A stretch of DNA of 64,000 nt from Stratiolaelaps scimitus (Eukaryota; Arthropoda; Arachnida; Mesostigmata; Laelapidae). Below, piece after piece: positions 1-13,122 of the stretch. The position numbers were made by a program, and so were the translations under genes. The stretch lies in assembly GCA_019614645.1 (NCBI GenBank), contig JABWDB010000001.1, positions 21,865,501-21,929,500 of the forward strand. The letters are read 5' to 3'. The notes beneath the pieces were generated by a model, which saw only the letters and a list, made by a program, of their open reading frames with translations, had not been told where the DNA came from and did no database searches. Position 1 is the first letter of the stretch. Each line of letters begins with the position of its first letter.

Positions 1-373
1 CGACGACGATCACAACGGCGATGAAACCAAACGTATTGGCTGCAACGGCGCGGTAAACGGGTGCGAGGCAGTAGAAGCGGCGACGGCGGCCACCGCTGCT
101 GCTGCTGCTGCAGCACCAGCAGTAGCAAAAGTAGCCGAGAAGTTGTGGCGGCATCTGCCAACTCTGACCCCATCAGCTGTTCTCTGTTATTCCTCTCCGA
201 AGAAGACGATGACTGGACGACGTCGTAACGGGGATGGTGGGGAGGATGTTCGAGGCGAAAGCAACACCTCGCTGCTGCTGCTGCTGCAGCAGAGCGGATT
301 CCCCAAAACGACAGAGCGGCTTCTTCGGACGATTGAGACCGACTACTCCGGGAACTCTGCAAGGGAGGCGTAG
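1..373 (+). other. Open reading frame entering from the left edge, possible exon
   Basis: A frame beginning at base 2 is open from the window edge to a TAG at 371-373. It has an acidic start (DDDHNGDETKR), an alanine run from a GCT/GCA triplet repeat near 97-112, and a leucine run from a CTG repeat near 271-285. A possible but weak donor (GCG|GTAAAC) follows base 52 in phase 0, which would match the phase-0 exon at 824. The region is GC-rich and other frames are also open, so this may be no more than low-complexity sequence. Function unknown. Confidence 0.18.
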
Positions 374-823
374 GGCCGGCTGTACCCGGCCAGGCGGCCA
401 GCCGTACGCGCTCACGCAGATGACTGAAGTTGTAGCGAGGCAGGAGGTTGGGCTCGCAGCCGAAGAAGTTCGGTCAATGTGCAGCACACGGAAAAGGCGA
501 CTTATTCGCTAACCACTTTGACGACAAATGCGAACGTGACGAAATGTGGTGGAGCGGCTACATCGGCTCTGTGTCCGCTGTCATAAGCCCAGACATATAT
601 CGGCATATAAATACTACCTACGAACTACATAAGCATCATGAAGTGGGGGACCGCCTGCGACATAGCACGCTATCCGCCTCTGATAAGATTGCTACATGTG
701 GAAACGGTGTCGCAGAGCTCTGTCGAATCACTTTCTGGCTTCTCAGTCATGTCCAAGCTTGCGTGATCGCATGCACGTGTGTCTGTGTGCTGCCGCGTGT
801 CATCGATTACAAGAACGCCACAG

Positions 824-1206
824 GGCGAGAAATACCCCTTGGTCGTGCAGTACAAGAGCCATCACTGGATAGCCAACGAGCTGCTTCAGGCCGGGCTCAG
901 TCAGCAGGTATATTCTGTCGCCGTATCACCCATGATGATCGCTGGTGGGACCTCGCACAATTTCGCTAGCGGCCGGGCAGGCTAAATGAGGATGTCCAAG
1001 CATCTGCCTTCTGATTTTTTCCATGCATAACAGAATCGAGCAAATATAGCCTCCTGGCCATTAAAAATGGATGCAGAAGCTATAAAACAAACTGCAGCAC
1101 TGGGCTCGCTTTGTCAAATATGACGTTCGTACCAGATAATTATAACCTTTTATGATAGGATATGATAATAAATGTATGTTCAATATGACCACACAATAGA
1201 GCATTC

Positions 1207-1256
<50 letters not shown>

Positions 1257-2028
1257 CACATTTACATTATATATAAATAAGATACTGAGTTTTGCCTACG
1301 CTTGCGGGAGAACGTCTGGGGTCTGTTATAAGTCAATGCACGTTCCTAATACGAATGAAGTGACAGCACTCACGAGCGATCATCGCAGCACGTTATTTTG
1401 CATTGTCCATATTTCGGGTTGGCAGAAGAGCAGTTCTCTGCAGATGTTCGCTTTCGAACAGAGCTGCATCGTCAGTGTCTAGTAGGAGTACTCGCTACAC
1501 CTTCAACAAAATAATAAGTAGCAAAACTAGCTGATTTGCAGCAATTTAACAGAGGTTTCTGACCCATATTTATTTTTCATATAATGTCAACGAATTGACG
1601 TACAATATTTCATATTGCCATCGTATGATACATTAATAAATATAAACTGCTTAATTTGACAAGTTTTAGTTATTTTTTTAGTATGCCTGAATCGAGGAAA
1701 CATCGACACTACCTCACAATTTCCGCTCATGCGCTGTATATGATAGAAAATCATGTGTCTCTAACTCGATTCAATTAATGCTTAGCTCCGTTTTTGATGA
1801 AACTGTATAATTTATGGACGATTGCTTCGTTAATTCAGGACGAGGGACATTTTTGTTCACAATGTGCAACAGCTGGCATAATGAGTGTCGATCGAAACAC
1901 GCCTATCTAATTACCTTTGGACACTGATTAAACTTTGTTGTTTTTTTTTTGTTATCCAGATCGATGCCGATGGTACCCCGAGGCCGACGCTGATGCCAAA
2001 CCCCCGACTGGACGATTGCATTGGTTGA
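824..2028 (+). CDS. Last two coding exons of an unidentified gene (partial)
   Basis: Two plus-strand exons fit together. Exon 824-907 (84 nt, phase 0) lies between CCACAG and CAG|GTATAT. It reads GEKYPLVVQYKSHHW followed by IANELLQAGLSQQ. Exon 1960-2028 follows a strong polypyrimidine acceptor (ten Ts, then GTTATCCAG). It continues in phase 0 as IDADGTPRPTLMPNP then RLDDCIG and a TGA at 2026-2028. The intervening 1,052-bp intron contains a (TA)n tract. Codon choice (CTG, GAG, TAC, AAG, GTG) looks coding. I do not recognise the family. Upstream exons lie left of 824 or outside the window; the open frame at 1-373 might contribute. An AATAAA at 2891-2896 could be its poly(A) signal, but it is distant. 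Confidence 0.42.
1209..1255. repeat. (TA)n microsatellite
   Basis: Pure TA dinucleotide run of about 23 units inside the intron between the exons at 824 and 1960. Confidence 0.9.
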
Positions 2029-3872
2029 TCGACCACCATTTCATTTTGATTTCTATTGACGTCATCACAGTTCGTGGCCTAGTGACATCATATGGGAGCC
2101 GTCTGAAACATTTTTATACCATGATTGGATTCATCACCCTATATATATATAGATATATGTATATAATGTATATATATATATATTTCTCTCGATAATCGTA
2201 AGTCCAACTGCCGGAGCTTGAGTGCTGCTTGAGCTCTTTTTGGGCACTGTGTGTCCAGTGTAAATATATCAACGGAACAAGTTAACACATAGACGTGCAT
2301 TTTCAGTAGTTTACTTCGTCTCTGCCTCGCTTGTCACTTTGTTGTTCAGTGTAGGTTGCGCATGGGAGATCTGCTTCCTGGGGATGACCACGACAGATTG
2401 AAATAGAAAATGTGCACATATTTGTATACCATTTGTGACGATTTAGGAGACCCAAACTAAGGAACTACATTTCTCCAAAGCTTATGCACCTCTTGTATGT
2501 CTGTAAACTAAAAATGATAATGAGTCATTATATATATATATTTTTTTTCCTTTAGCCAAGTTCTAGACCCTATTTCATCGGCTTTTTAAGCGCGCGCCAC
2601 TTTCCGTGCCTTACAAGTGGTACATATTGGCTCTCTAAAACGAACACACACACACACACACTCAGATAGATCCCGTTTTTCGCGATCTTAGCTAACTCCG
2701 TAGGAATATAAGAAAAAAGTCATTACATTTAGGCAGGTCGAATGTATGCGCCACAGCCAACATTCATAAATTTGTTTTGCTGGCTACAGAAGTGTCACTT
2801 GCATTGACGTGTGTAATTTAGAGACCAAGTAGATGACTTTGGAAAATCCGTTGATTATCGACTTTAGATTATAATTATTATTATTATTATAATAAATTAC
2901 CAGGCTCCTATCAACATCCACCATCAGGGGGTAGGGCTGGAATATGCTCAAATGTGTTTGATCATGTATATTCACGATTACTACGCTCAGCAGCAAGAAA
3001 ATACGGCCCCGATGAAATGAGTGAATTTTTAGGTTTCTGGTTTTGCAACAGCCTATTGGCGCATGCTATAGCATGCCTGCCTTCTGTTGTCCATATATAT
3101 ATATATACACACTGTTTTTTTAAAGTGCTATCATCCTACATCGGTGTATATATTTATCTGTTCTTTCTAGACATTTTCTCATTGTTCTTTGTTTGGACTG
3201 AGCTAATGACTTCGTAATATGCTGCTACAGCTTGGGGGCACGCCATTCCCATAGATTTAATTAACTTATTTTTGGTGGAGGATTCACAGAGATCGGATGT
3301 AAGATCCATAGACAACGCCCATTTTCAACTGTTCGTGGTTATATTCTGATTCAAGGGACGCGATCTTTAAACACCCAGTGCTTTCGAGTTTCATAGCTGT
3401 TTTTGAACTGACTTCTAAAACATATCTCATTTAGTAGAAGTAGTAGTAATCTGTTGTTGTGCCCACTCTCGAAGATGTTTTTTTAATCGAGATGAATTTT
3501 GCTTTGCCTTGGAACCTATCGGTGGGTTTTCAACTATGAATTTTTTTATGCATACTCACACCGCGTAGTTAGTCATCGGAGTCGAGTTTGATTGCAACCT
3601 TCAAACCTTCAAATAAAACTACAATCTAGATTCCGTAAGAACAGGCATGCTCATGTATATATATTCGCGGCTGGTGTCCAACCGTTCTGTCTAAACGGCG
3701 AGAAATAGAGGGGCACAAATGCGTTGGTCAGTGGCGCAGGTTCAATGAACTTGCGCGTCCTTCATGTCCGTTAAAGGACGTTCCTTGATCCCTCGATGCT
3801 ACCAAACTACGACGAGGGGAAGAGCTCACGTTGGCCGTCAACGACTCTTGACTCGGCACACACACACACACG

Positions 3873-3917
<45 letters not shown>

Positions 3918-4700
3918 GAACACACAGGTACAAACAAGAAGCATTCACAGAAATCCAACCCTGGTAGACGTTTCGCCAGCTGGCAGCGAACCCTCGACAC
4001 ATGGCTCGGAATCTGGAGTCTGTAAAGGCTCGGATCGGCAAGATATCCTACTGCGTATCATTGAAACAAGCTTCGCGGCGTTGCCATGAGGGTCGAAGGT
4101 TATTTCGCTTGGCCAGTGTTTTCGCCTGGACACCTCGACATTTCCACAGCTTATACACATAGCTTATATATATATATATATATATATATAAGGAAGTGGG
4201 TTGAAGTGCCTGCATCACTTGTAAGCGTATACACAAAAACGCGAGGTGATATTTCAAACTAGCGAGTGCTGGCACTCAAGTATAAATTGTAAGCTTGTTC
4301 TCAATCTCACGAGAAGAGGCGTCCAAAAGTACGGCTGAGAATCTGGAATGTTAGCGCCCAGGCAAGCCACAAATAGATAACTTGGAATCACTCACACTAT
4401 GGTAGTTTCGTATACAACGAATGATCTAAAGGCATTCGAAAGCAACACGGTCAAGACCCATAAAATAGTGCGCAGTTTTGAAGACCAAAAATGTGCAGTT
4501 TAAAATACTGAACCTGGTTTCTATTGCCATCTGTCTAAGAAAACGGTTCTGTACAGCGCATGAATACCATTGACAATACGGTCTCACTGCCGATCGTGAA
4601 CAAATATGCAATTACTGATCAATTTGCTTAATTTCCTAAAAATGCCTATTCATTTGGAAAATGCATCGGCATTTTTGTGATCGGCATTTTTGGCATTTTT
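2029..4700. other. Non-coding interval with microsatellites
   Basis: No supportable gene. It contains (TA)n tracts near 2141-2185 and 3091-3107, a CA run near 2645, and a (CA)n-(TA)n compound tract at about 3859-3916. Just before 4701 a short motif, ggcattttt, is repeated several times. Reading frames rich in Tyr-Ile here are translations of TA repeats. Confidence 0.6.
3875..3916. repeat. (TA)n microsatellite preceded by (CA)n
   Basis: A CA-rich stretch from about 3859 passes directly into about 20 uninterrupted TA units. Confidence 0.9.
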
Positions 4701-5390
4701 GTGACCAAAAAAGTTCAGCACAATCCCGCCGTTGTATATTATATTAAGTGAGTACAAATACCCCTAGTCATGAGATCTTGGAAGGGGAGGACACTGATGA
4801 CAATTTGGTTGATACCATTCGAAAATTAACAAATTGATACAGCTACGACAATACTTGAGGTCACAAAAATGCCAAAAATGCCGATTCATTTGGAGTGGCC
4901 TTTTGTCATGAAATGGTTTGCGATACACACCTCCAATGGTTGAGATCGTTAGCTTCCGTGAAATCGAAGTAATTTCATCGAAGTACCAAAGCGATACATA
5001 GACTGGGTTGCTATTTAGTGCAGAACGAACTTTTCCTTGATTAAAACAAATGTGTTTGAATCTCGGATGGTTCCAGGTAGTCCATTCATAATTTGGAAAA
5101 GCGCTCTCATATGATAACAAAATGACGCCAATCGGAAACATTTCGGCTCGGGTGAACTCCTCTCGAAGGAGTTTTTTTTTTTCAATCCGGCTACGGTGGA
5201 CATCGGCTTGTGCAGGGTCTGAAGAATTTTGTTGCTCAAGTATTGTCGTAACTGTATCAATTTGTTAATTTTCGAATGGTATCAGCCAAATTGTCATCAG
5301 TGTCCTCCCCCAAGATCTCATGACTAGGGGTATTTGTACTCACTTAATATAATATACAGCGGCGGGATTGTGCTGAACTTTTTTGGTCAC
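4701..5390. mobile_element. 690-bp element with ~157-bp terminal inverted repeats
   Basis: Bases 4701-4858 and 5235-5390 are near-perfect inverted copies. Both ends read gtgaccaaaaaagttcagca inwards and then share a long match through the atcatgagatcttgg region, with only a few substitutions and a small indel. The roughly 375-bp interior carries minus-strand open frames (for example 5141 down to 4764) that I cannot assign to a transposase. No clear target-site duplication was seen. Size and structure fit a foldback or MITE-like non-autonomous DNA transposon. The motif attcatttgga occurs both inside the element (4880) and just outside it (4650), so its true ends may be more complex. Confidence 0.8.
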
Positions 5391-8300
5391 ATATCAGATC
5401 CATCAGACCCTAAACGTGACCACATTTCAAGTTGTAATCGAAGTACAGTTTTGACATAAGCTCATTGATTAATGCTCAAGGTGTTAGAGTGTGATGGAAA
5501 ACTAAATATTAAACGTCAGCTCCCGATACGAATACGTAGGGGTCCGGTGGAGTTACGCAAAAGCTTTCATTGTGACTGGGCTTGAAAATGACCACAATAG
5601 AATAGCATACATGAAAGGCTATATCACAATGAGAAATGCAAACGAAAGATATTCATCAGCAGGACAATTTGTTTTTGCCTCTTTGTTCTTCCTTTAGGAT
5701 ATTTAAGAAGGGGGTAACTAGGCACAGCTGTATGACTTGTAAATATGACAGGAGTGGACACTATATATTGGAACTTAATGTTGCGTGTATACTGGACGCA
5801 TACAGGAGCAATCGTGTTCATAGGACACGTATTTGGAATAACTTGTATATCTATATATATATATATATATATATGATACATATGAGAAAACACGAGACCA
5901 CATTCCCACCATAATCATCCCTGCACCGAAGTGATGCCGAAAGGCGGTACCAGTGCTGGTGGCGAATATACTCCCCCATCGCTTCTGGTGAAGTGCGGCA
6001 AGGAAAAATAGGACAATTTGCTTTAATTTCGTAATAAATTAAATAAATGCTTAAAAATAGAAATTTACACAAGATGTAATAAATTGTCAAACGGAAACTA
6101 AGTGATTAATGTGAATGCGAGTCGATCGGGTTCTATTGTCCCATTGATCACTTGGATCGATGGATGACTGGTGAGTGGAGGGACGAATGAGAACAGAGAC
6201 GAGTGTATGTGTTTCTTTGGTGTGCTACTTTTTTTTTTATTGTGGAAATTGTGGAAATTTGGAGTTGATGGTTGTGGTTTTGATGGATGGGCGGTTTGTG
6301 GACATCTGTAAGTGATAAACTCTCATTTCAGTTGACGACGTCGGGTGTATGTAAAATATGATGTAAAGGTAGCTTTATACGTCGGATGAACCAATTGACA
6401 GACGATGTCAATACTTTGAATCAAAGTCGGCAGTATGGCCCTTGTTAATGGCATGGCCTTTTAATGATGATGTCTTAGTGCTACTATGTCCAGATTTATT
6501 ATTCACGAATTCTGGTCAGTCTCTTCTGTTTGTCTCAATATATATATATATATATATATATAAACTGCTCGTTTATGGACAATTATTCTACTATGTGTTG
6601 AGATTGCACTCTGAAATGCATAACTGGCGTTTCCATATATCTAGTGTTTAAATATTCCCGATTTTCCGTTGAAGTAAAATTTTAATAATCCTTAGTAAGC
6701 TTCAGTCTTCTCAAAAACTATTCTGATCGCATATATGTGCATTTCAACGCTCAGCGATTCTTCGCAGCAGTTCTTTTCAACCGCTTTCTATACCAAGATT
6801 ACCAGTGATAAACGCCATTTTCCGCCCGACAAACTGTTCTGTTGGAGGTAATGTGCAGACCTAATTTCTAGGATCTAACAATATGAACCTTAGCCCGAGA
6901 CCGGTACAGGTACTGGTGATCTTCTTCAGGTTGCAGAGAACTACGCGCTATGTCAGTTTGCCCTGTTGCAGGATTAAGTTGATTTTTATGTATTATTGTT
7001 ATATATTATTGTGTAATAATTGTTTGTTTCGAAATTCTCGAGATTGGAATGAATGATCGTTATCCCGTTTCCCGAGACGGGAGACAGCCAACACTTCATG
7101 AGACGCTATATATATATATATATATATAACTAGGTACATTATAACTGGTAACTTGTGTACGTATTCTAGCCTATGTATTTCGTTTGTGATTAGCAGATCG
7201 TTATGTTGCTGCTTCTAACAATTATGGCGTTGAGTAGTATAACAATAGTTGCAGAAACAGCATCAGTAGTAATAGTAGTAGTTATAATAGCGTACGTCGA
7301 GAGTGCGTTCGGTGATCCTGTCCTAGCCGGCTTAGCATTTATTCGTTTCTGTGTCTGACTGCCCAGCGTTTTATCATAGTTTAATGATGTCTTGGGCGGA
7401 CGGTAGCACCGTGATTGTGCTGCTGCTGCTGCTCCTGCTGACTTTTGTGTGTTATCGTTACCAGCTGTGTTATATCCCTTTGCCATTTGTATATGGCGTT
7501 GGTTTACGTCGCGCGACGACAACTTCGTACAACATAATCTGCTGTCCTTCGAGCTTGCCTCCTCAACCACGATATATTGGTTACGTACGGCCTATAGATG
7601 TGCGTAATAATTGTGCTAACACCAGCCATACGGGTCGTCGGCTTGATTGCTCGCTCGTGCGCTTTTGTTTCTTGTCAGCCTGTCAGCTAGTTGGTGTCGG
7701 GCCTAGCTCGATGGCCCAATTTCGCGGCCGGTATGGTTCAAAGTAACCCGAGATTGCCGGGATCGCCTGGCGATGTCCTGGCGGGCACTGGAGGATGCTA
7801 CACCATGGCATTGCGCTGTTATACGCTCCCCGTATCCAGCCAGAGTTGGACGATAGACACGCACCACATCTCCACTCGCTGGTCAACCAGAATTCACTTT
7901 CACTCAATGAGAATCGCCAACTGACGATTAACTGACTGACTGGCCGAGAGAGGGAGCTGTAGGCCGGCGCTGACTCGGTACAGCACTCTCGCTCGCTCGC
8001 TCGTTCGAACACACTCCGTACCCTGGTAGAGTTACACGGCGACATGGCGAATATATCGAGAGATTGCGAGATTATCCCGATAGGATCGTCACGTGAGACG
8101 CACGAGATCACGATTGCTGAGGCAAGATGACGGCGCATACAGCCGCCCCCCCCCCGATTCCGAGTCTTTCCTTGTGGTGGACTCCACCTTGCAGCGAGCC
8201 AGGTGGAGAGAGAGAGAGACAGAGAGAGAGAGACAACGACCTACAGCCAGGTGAATCTGGCGTCGTTGACAAGCTGATTAATCGGGCTGGTCCCACCGTT

Positions 8301-8765
8301 CAGCTTTCTGTTAGACCCTTACAATGATTGTGGCGCGCTGTTTAATCTTACGGCGGTAATATGCTGCTGGTCAAGTTTCATCCGGGAAACTGTATCACTT
8401 TTTATCTTGTCGATTTTAAGCACTCATGTCGTCATCATGTTAATGGCATTTAGCTGCCATTATATCATTCATTATGTTCGTTTCCTCTGCTGATAGTCCA
8501 TGCGGCTTGTAACTCGAATACATTCTGTGGCTGAGAAAATCACGACCACTATCGTAACTATCGTTTGGCCGGACATCAATGTCGCTTGTGGAGAATTCAC
8601 TTGCGCTGTATCCCAACCGAACCATGACATTGAGAATTTTGCGTGTACAATTGGTTGATTCTCATCTTCCCAATTTCGTTTGCTTGAATGGAGTTGATAT
8701 AAAATACTGTTCTTATTTAATCACCCATGTTGAGTGGTTATGTGTGATGGCTGAGTTTAATGATG

Positions 8766-8818
8766 TTTTAGGTATTACTATGGTGAGCCCCGACAGGTCC
8801 TCATAGTAATACCTAAAA
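8766..8818. repeat. Perfect 17-bp hairpin
   Basis: Left arm 8766-8782 (ttttaggtattactatg) and right arm 8802-8818 are exact reverse complements separated by 19 nt. Sequence similar to the SINE-like motif (cagctgaggatcagctc) lies just downstream. Confidence 0.85.
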
Positions 8819-10077
8819 GGTTAAGAGCTGAGGCCTGTCATATAGGGTAACAGCTGAGGATCAGCTCGAAAAAACAGTTTTTTATGTGTGATGGCTGGTT
8901 TGAACCCAGGCTGGAACTGAATGAAGTTAATGGTTTATAAATCAAAGAAGAATCGTTAATGGGTACACAATTTATATATATATATATATATTATAGTTAG
9001 TTTGTATCCGACTATGAAGACGTCTGTGTACCTATGCGAACGTGGGTTCGTTTTCAAACTTCACTATCCGCTGCTATTGTATATCACCTACCTTGCTTAT
9101 GAAAAGATCTCATTGGCCTTCCAGTTGGCTGATCACTGAGGTCTCATCTGTGGTGTAGTCACTGCGACACACGGAGGAAGAGATCACGCTGTTTCTTTGG
9201 ACCAGAAATGGCTGCTCGGTATCGACGAGTTCTCCAAGGGATATTCTCCCAATTTTCCTCCAGACAATCACAGAAAGGTCAGCGGGCAGTTGTTCAGCTC
9301 ACAGTCTCATCTAATCACGATAGGCAGTGTGTTCGTATACACGATACACTCACACAAGTAATTGACAAAATTAATCTTGGTGAAAAGTGAATCGAATTGC
9401 GCCGAAGCAAGCCGCCGAAACAGCGGTGAACAGAACTGGTTGTACTGTTGCTCGCACGCGCGGTACAAGCGAAAACGACCAGCGAATCGTTTACTGTGTG
9501 CCACTGTGGACAGACGGGTCGTTGAACCCTGGGTCCGAAGCCCGGGCTCAGACGGCTCACCGGGGCTCAGAACGTTCGCCAGGCAGGGATTGGGGAAGAC
9601 GTCTGAGGTGGGAGGCCGTACGTTGGGTACGAACCAACGCGAGTATCACAACGACTCCTCGAAGGTTAACAGAATATGGAGACATTGTTGGTAAGAGATA
9701 GTAGCTAGTTGGTAAGGGTGCCAACAGCAGGATTGTTGTTGCGACCGGGAACTGGACGTCCAGCAGCCGTCTCAAGCAATTAGATCGGGACAGAAGCACT
9801 TGAACGTCATCAAGGCCGTCGAAGCCGCTGTCGTCATCGGCGTCACACAGCGACTCGGGAGCATTGACCCGAGAAAGTGAAAAAGCTAACGGTTAGCGTC
9901 CGTTCTTGCCGCCACTGCTTCGTACAAAGACACAGACACACACACACACAGACACACAAGCTCGCTCATCTAGTCGAAAAGATACCCGTCGAAACAGCGA
10001 ACATTGGGCACAGACAATTTCAGCCAATTCTACGAATTTAACAGCGGTGACACATATTCAGATATTCAGCTTCATAC

Positions 10078-10127
<50 letters not shown>
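10078..10127. repeat. (TA)n microsatellite
   Basis: About 24 uninterrupted TA units. Confidence 0.9.
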
Positions 10128-11027
10128 GGCTGCATGTTCTTTTTTGTCAATTAAGAATTAATGGGTTAGGTGCTGCTGCAAAGACTCGAAATTCGCCCGT
10201 TGTCAACGATACATAATATAATGGGCATAATAATTCTGCTCTGGCTGTATTTCATTCAAGCCGAAGTAGATTATAATAGAAACAGTGAAATGCAACTTAC
10301 ACGACCTATCTCGTCAACCGTAATGTTAAGGGAAAACTGCTTCGTTAGCTAAGTTTCCTGTGATTTTCACCATTCGGCTTGCCGTTCATTTATTTTGCAG
10401 CCGCCGGCTCGCTTCTATATATATATATATATATTATATATATCTATATATATATATATGTTATATTACATATGAAGAGAGAAACAACAGTGCTTTTGTG
10501 CTGCGTGACCTAGTCGTAGGCAGAACATGGTGTATATGGTACAATACAATTTCTGTTGCCCAATAATGTGTTAGCAAATTACCCATTCATTTTAGTTGCC
10601 CCATGCTCATCTCGGCATCCATCCGATGCACCATACGATCTGGAACTAAAATACTAAATTTCATTGCACTGTTTAATATTATTAGCTTATACGAATTATT
10701 GTCTAATAAATGTCGTATTTGGTTATAACGACGAGAGAGAGAGAGAGAGGTGGGGACGGTATCAGCGGCGGCGATGTCGACGATCGATAGAAACATTGAT
10801 TGCATACAGTAGATATTGACTGTATATGTCTGTCTGTGCGTGTGTCGTATGTTGTGCTTGATGATAATTGTTGAAATCAACCTGCACTGGCACTGTGACA
10901 GGCGCTGACGCACGTGAGCTTCGACTACTTCGGCCGGACCCGATAAGCCAACCGCTAATCGAAGGGCTAAGATCCCGAGACAGCAAACGCCAAATGCTCG
11001 CTGTCCGGTACGGTCTTGTGTGGCCTA

Positions 11028-11288
11028 ATGCTGCGGCTGCTGCTGCTGATCCTGATGGCGCAGCATCGTGGTGTCGATGCCCTGACGCGTCACGGCCCGC
11101 GTTCACTCTTCATGACAATGCCAATTCGATATTTGTCTGTTGGCCCCCCTGTGGGCTTCTGCGCTCGGGCTCGGCGCCAAAGAGCGCCGTACTATAGCGT
11201 AAATGATCTTGTCGTCGCCAGGTATCACTATGTGAATGATGACGGCCTTTTAGGAAACGCCAAGTCTTCATGTGATCGCCGGGATTAG
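11028..11288 (+). CDS. Possible small secreted protein or first exon of one
   Basis: The ATG at 11028 opens an 86-codon frame ending at 11288. The start MLRLLLLILMAQHRGVDA looks like a signal peptide. It is followed by a basic segment (CARARRQR) resembling a prohormone-convertase site, with a single Cys before it. An AG|GTATCA donor after 11220 could end the coding exon in phase 2. A strong acceptor (TTCTTGTTCTTCAG, exon start 11688) has a compatible phase but gives only 12 more residues before a stop. No recognised neuropeptide motif is present. The leucine run comes from a CTG repeat, so a chance open frame in a GC-rich patch remains possible. Confidence 0.27.
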   Translation: MLRLLLLILMAQHRGVDALTRHGPRSLFMTMPIRYLSVGPPVGFCARARRQRAPYYSVNDLVVARYHYVNDDGLLGNAKSSCDRRD

Positions 11289-13089
11289 GTCGACGAACCT
11301 GTCCAAGCCGCTCCTCTCATCTCGCTGTATCATAGTACATTTGTTGTATTGTCATATCGAATATTAGTGTTCGACTTCAAGTTTGAATTGCTGCTTAACT
11401 CGGCAGCATCCCAGATTGTCCGACTTCCGACGATGCATCTCGAGGCATCGTCTCATCCATGACGAGATTTATCGGAAACAATTGCCTATATTTACGCGAA
11501 TGTGCGATGTATGTTGCGGTGATAATGATTTCATTTAATGCCACAAACCGCTTCGCTTGTTACTGATCCTTGTAGTCTTCTTGTTCTGATTGTTGTTATT
11601 CGTATCATCATCATGATCATCGTCAACGTCATCGAGTTTAGTGGTGGCTGTGATGGTGATCTAATATGCGATGTTCTTGTTCTTCAGTTGTACGACCAGC
11701 AATGCTGTTCAACGAGCTCACCAATGATGCTGCTACTGTTCTTGCCACAACTGTTGCTGTTGCTGCAGTGTATATGGTCAATGACAGATAGCGCTCAGCT
11801 GGCTTAACACAGTGCTAGTCGCTAATGGCGATAGGTGATACGATAGCTTGCAGTGAAATAATAATGTGGTTTTACATGGAGAGATGGATGAATGACTACA
11901 TAAATGGATGGCGATCGATCGATTGATCGATCTGGGTGTGTGTGTGTGTGTGTGGCCCTGTCAGCCTATGAACGAATGAATCCATGTCCCATGTGTATAT
12001 ATGCAAGTGTATACGGCTGCCTGTTAGTCGGCCTTTGTAGCTATGTATACGTCTGTTGTACACAATCCCTATACGAAGCTTGCGAGTGCGTCTCGGCTCA
12101 GGAGAACGGTGACAGCGACAGTGGTGGTGGTGGTAGCAGCTGTGCACATGCTGTTCACAGGGACCAATGAACAGAATCAGCCTTGCGCGGCTGTTGACCT
12201 ACCCGAACCCGCGTCGCAGGTGGCTTCACTTACTGTTGCTTCTGTTGAAATATCAATAGCTGTCAACACGAGCAGGAATTGAATAAGATTAAACACAACA
12301 CCACTATTGTCACAATGCTTCTCTTCGCTCTCTCTCTCTCTCTCTCGCTCGCTACTGTGCCGCCGGCAAGTTGACCGAACTATCGATTCAACCGCGGCCG
12401 ATGCTTTTTAAAATTTGTTCGCTTAATCTACTGCTGCAGCGGCAGCAGCAGCACTAACGGCGGTGGCGGTGGTGGTGTCGTCAACGGCCCACCACAGGCG
12501 GCTATAAGAACGTCGAGCATATTGCAGCGCCGTGACAGTGTCCCAATTTCTCCGTTTTAATAATGAGAACAATTTGAAAGGTCGAAGCCCCCGTGGAATA
12601 TTTAGCTAGCATAATAGTAGTAGTAGTAATAATAATAATAATAATATTAATAATTAAAATAGCTGCTAGAATACGACCTAATTATGGTGGAGTAATTTGC
12701 GCCGAGATAAATTATGTTACATAATATATTTCGAGAGGATGTTTGCTTTGAAGCCGGCCACAAATTGTAACAAGCGCAGTAGTATAATCTCTGTCATCAC
12801 GTGGAGAGAGAGAGAGAGAGAGAAATATATAGTCTTTGGAAATAAAATACTTGCTAATAAATAGTAAGTACGGCATGGCTTCCACTTTACATCACTGTGT
12901 ATTTCTACATCTTTCCTTGTAATTAAAGCCTGACTGAAGCCAGTGAGAAGATTGTACTATTTCTCAGCAATCGAATCACTAAATTGACTCAATTACCAAT
13001 GTGTATTGATGCAAGAAAGAGCCGTTTGGTATTGACCAGGTCCCCGTTACGTTTTTGTATCTGTTTCATGAATCAAGAAGAATCTGAAG

Positions 13090-13122
<33 letters not shown>

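Larger units (their letters stand above)
5391..11027. other. Non-coding interval, microsatellite-rich, with GC-richer patches
   Basis: No supportable gene. (TA)n tracts occur near 5848-5875, 6538-6562, 7107-7128, 8970-8992, 10078-10127 and 10417-10460. There is a poly-C/GA-rich patch near 8143-8233 and a CA run near 9936-9957. GC-richer patches at about 7.6-8.3 kb and 9.2-9.9 kb carry overlapping open frames in several frames with no splice or homology support. Confidence 0.55.

Noticed and set aside
7683..8138. 151-codon minus-strand frame
   Set aside because: No homology, no splice context, and it overlaps competing frames in a GC-richer patch.
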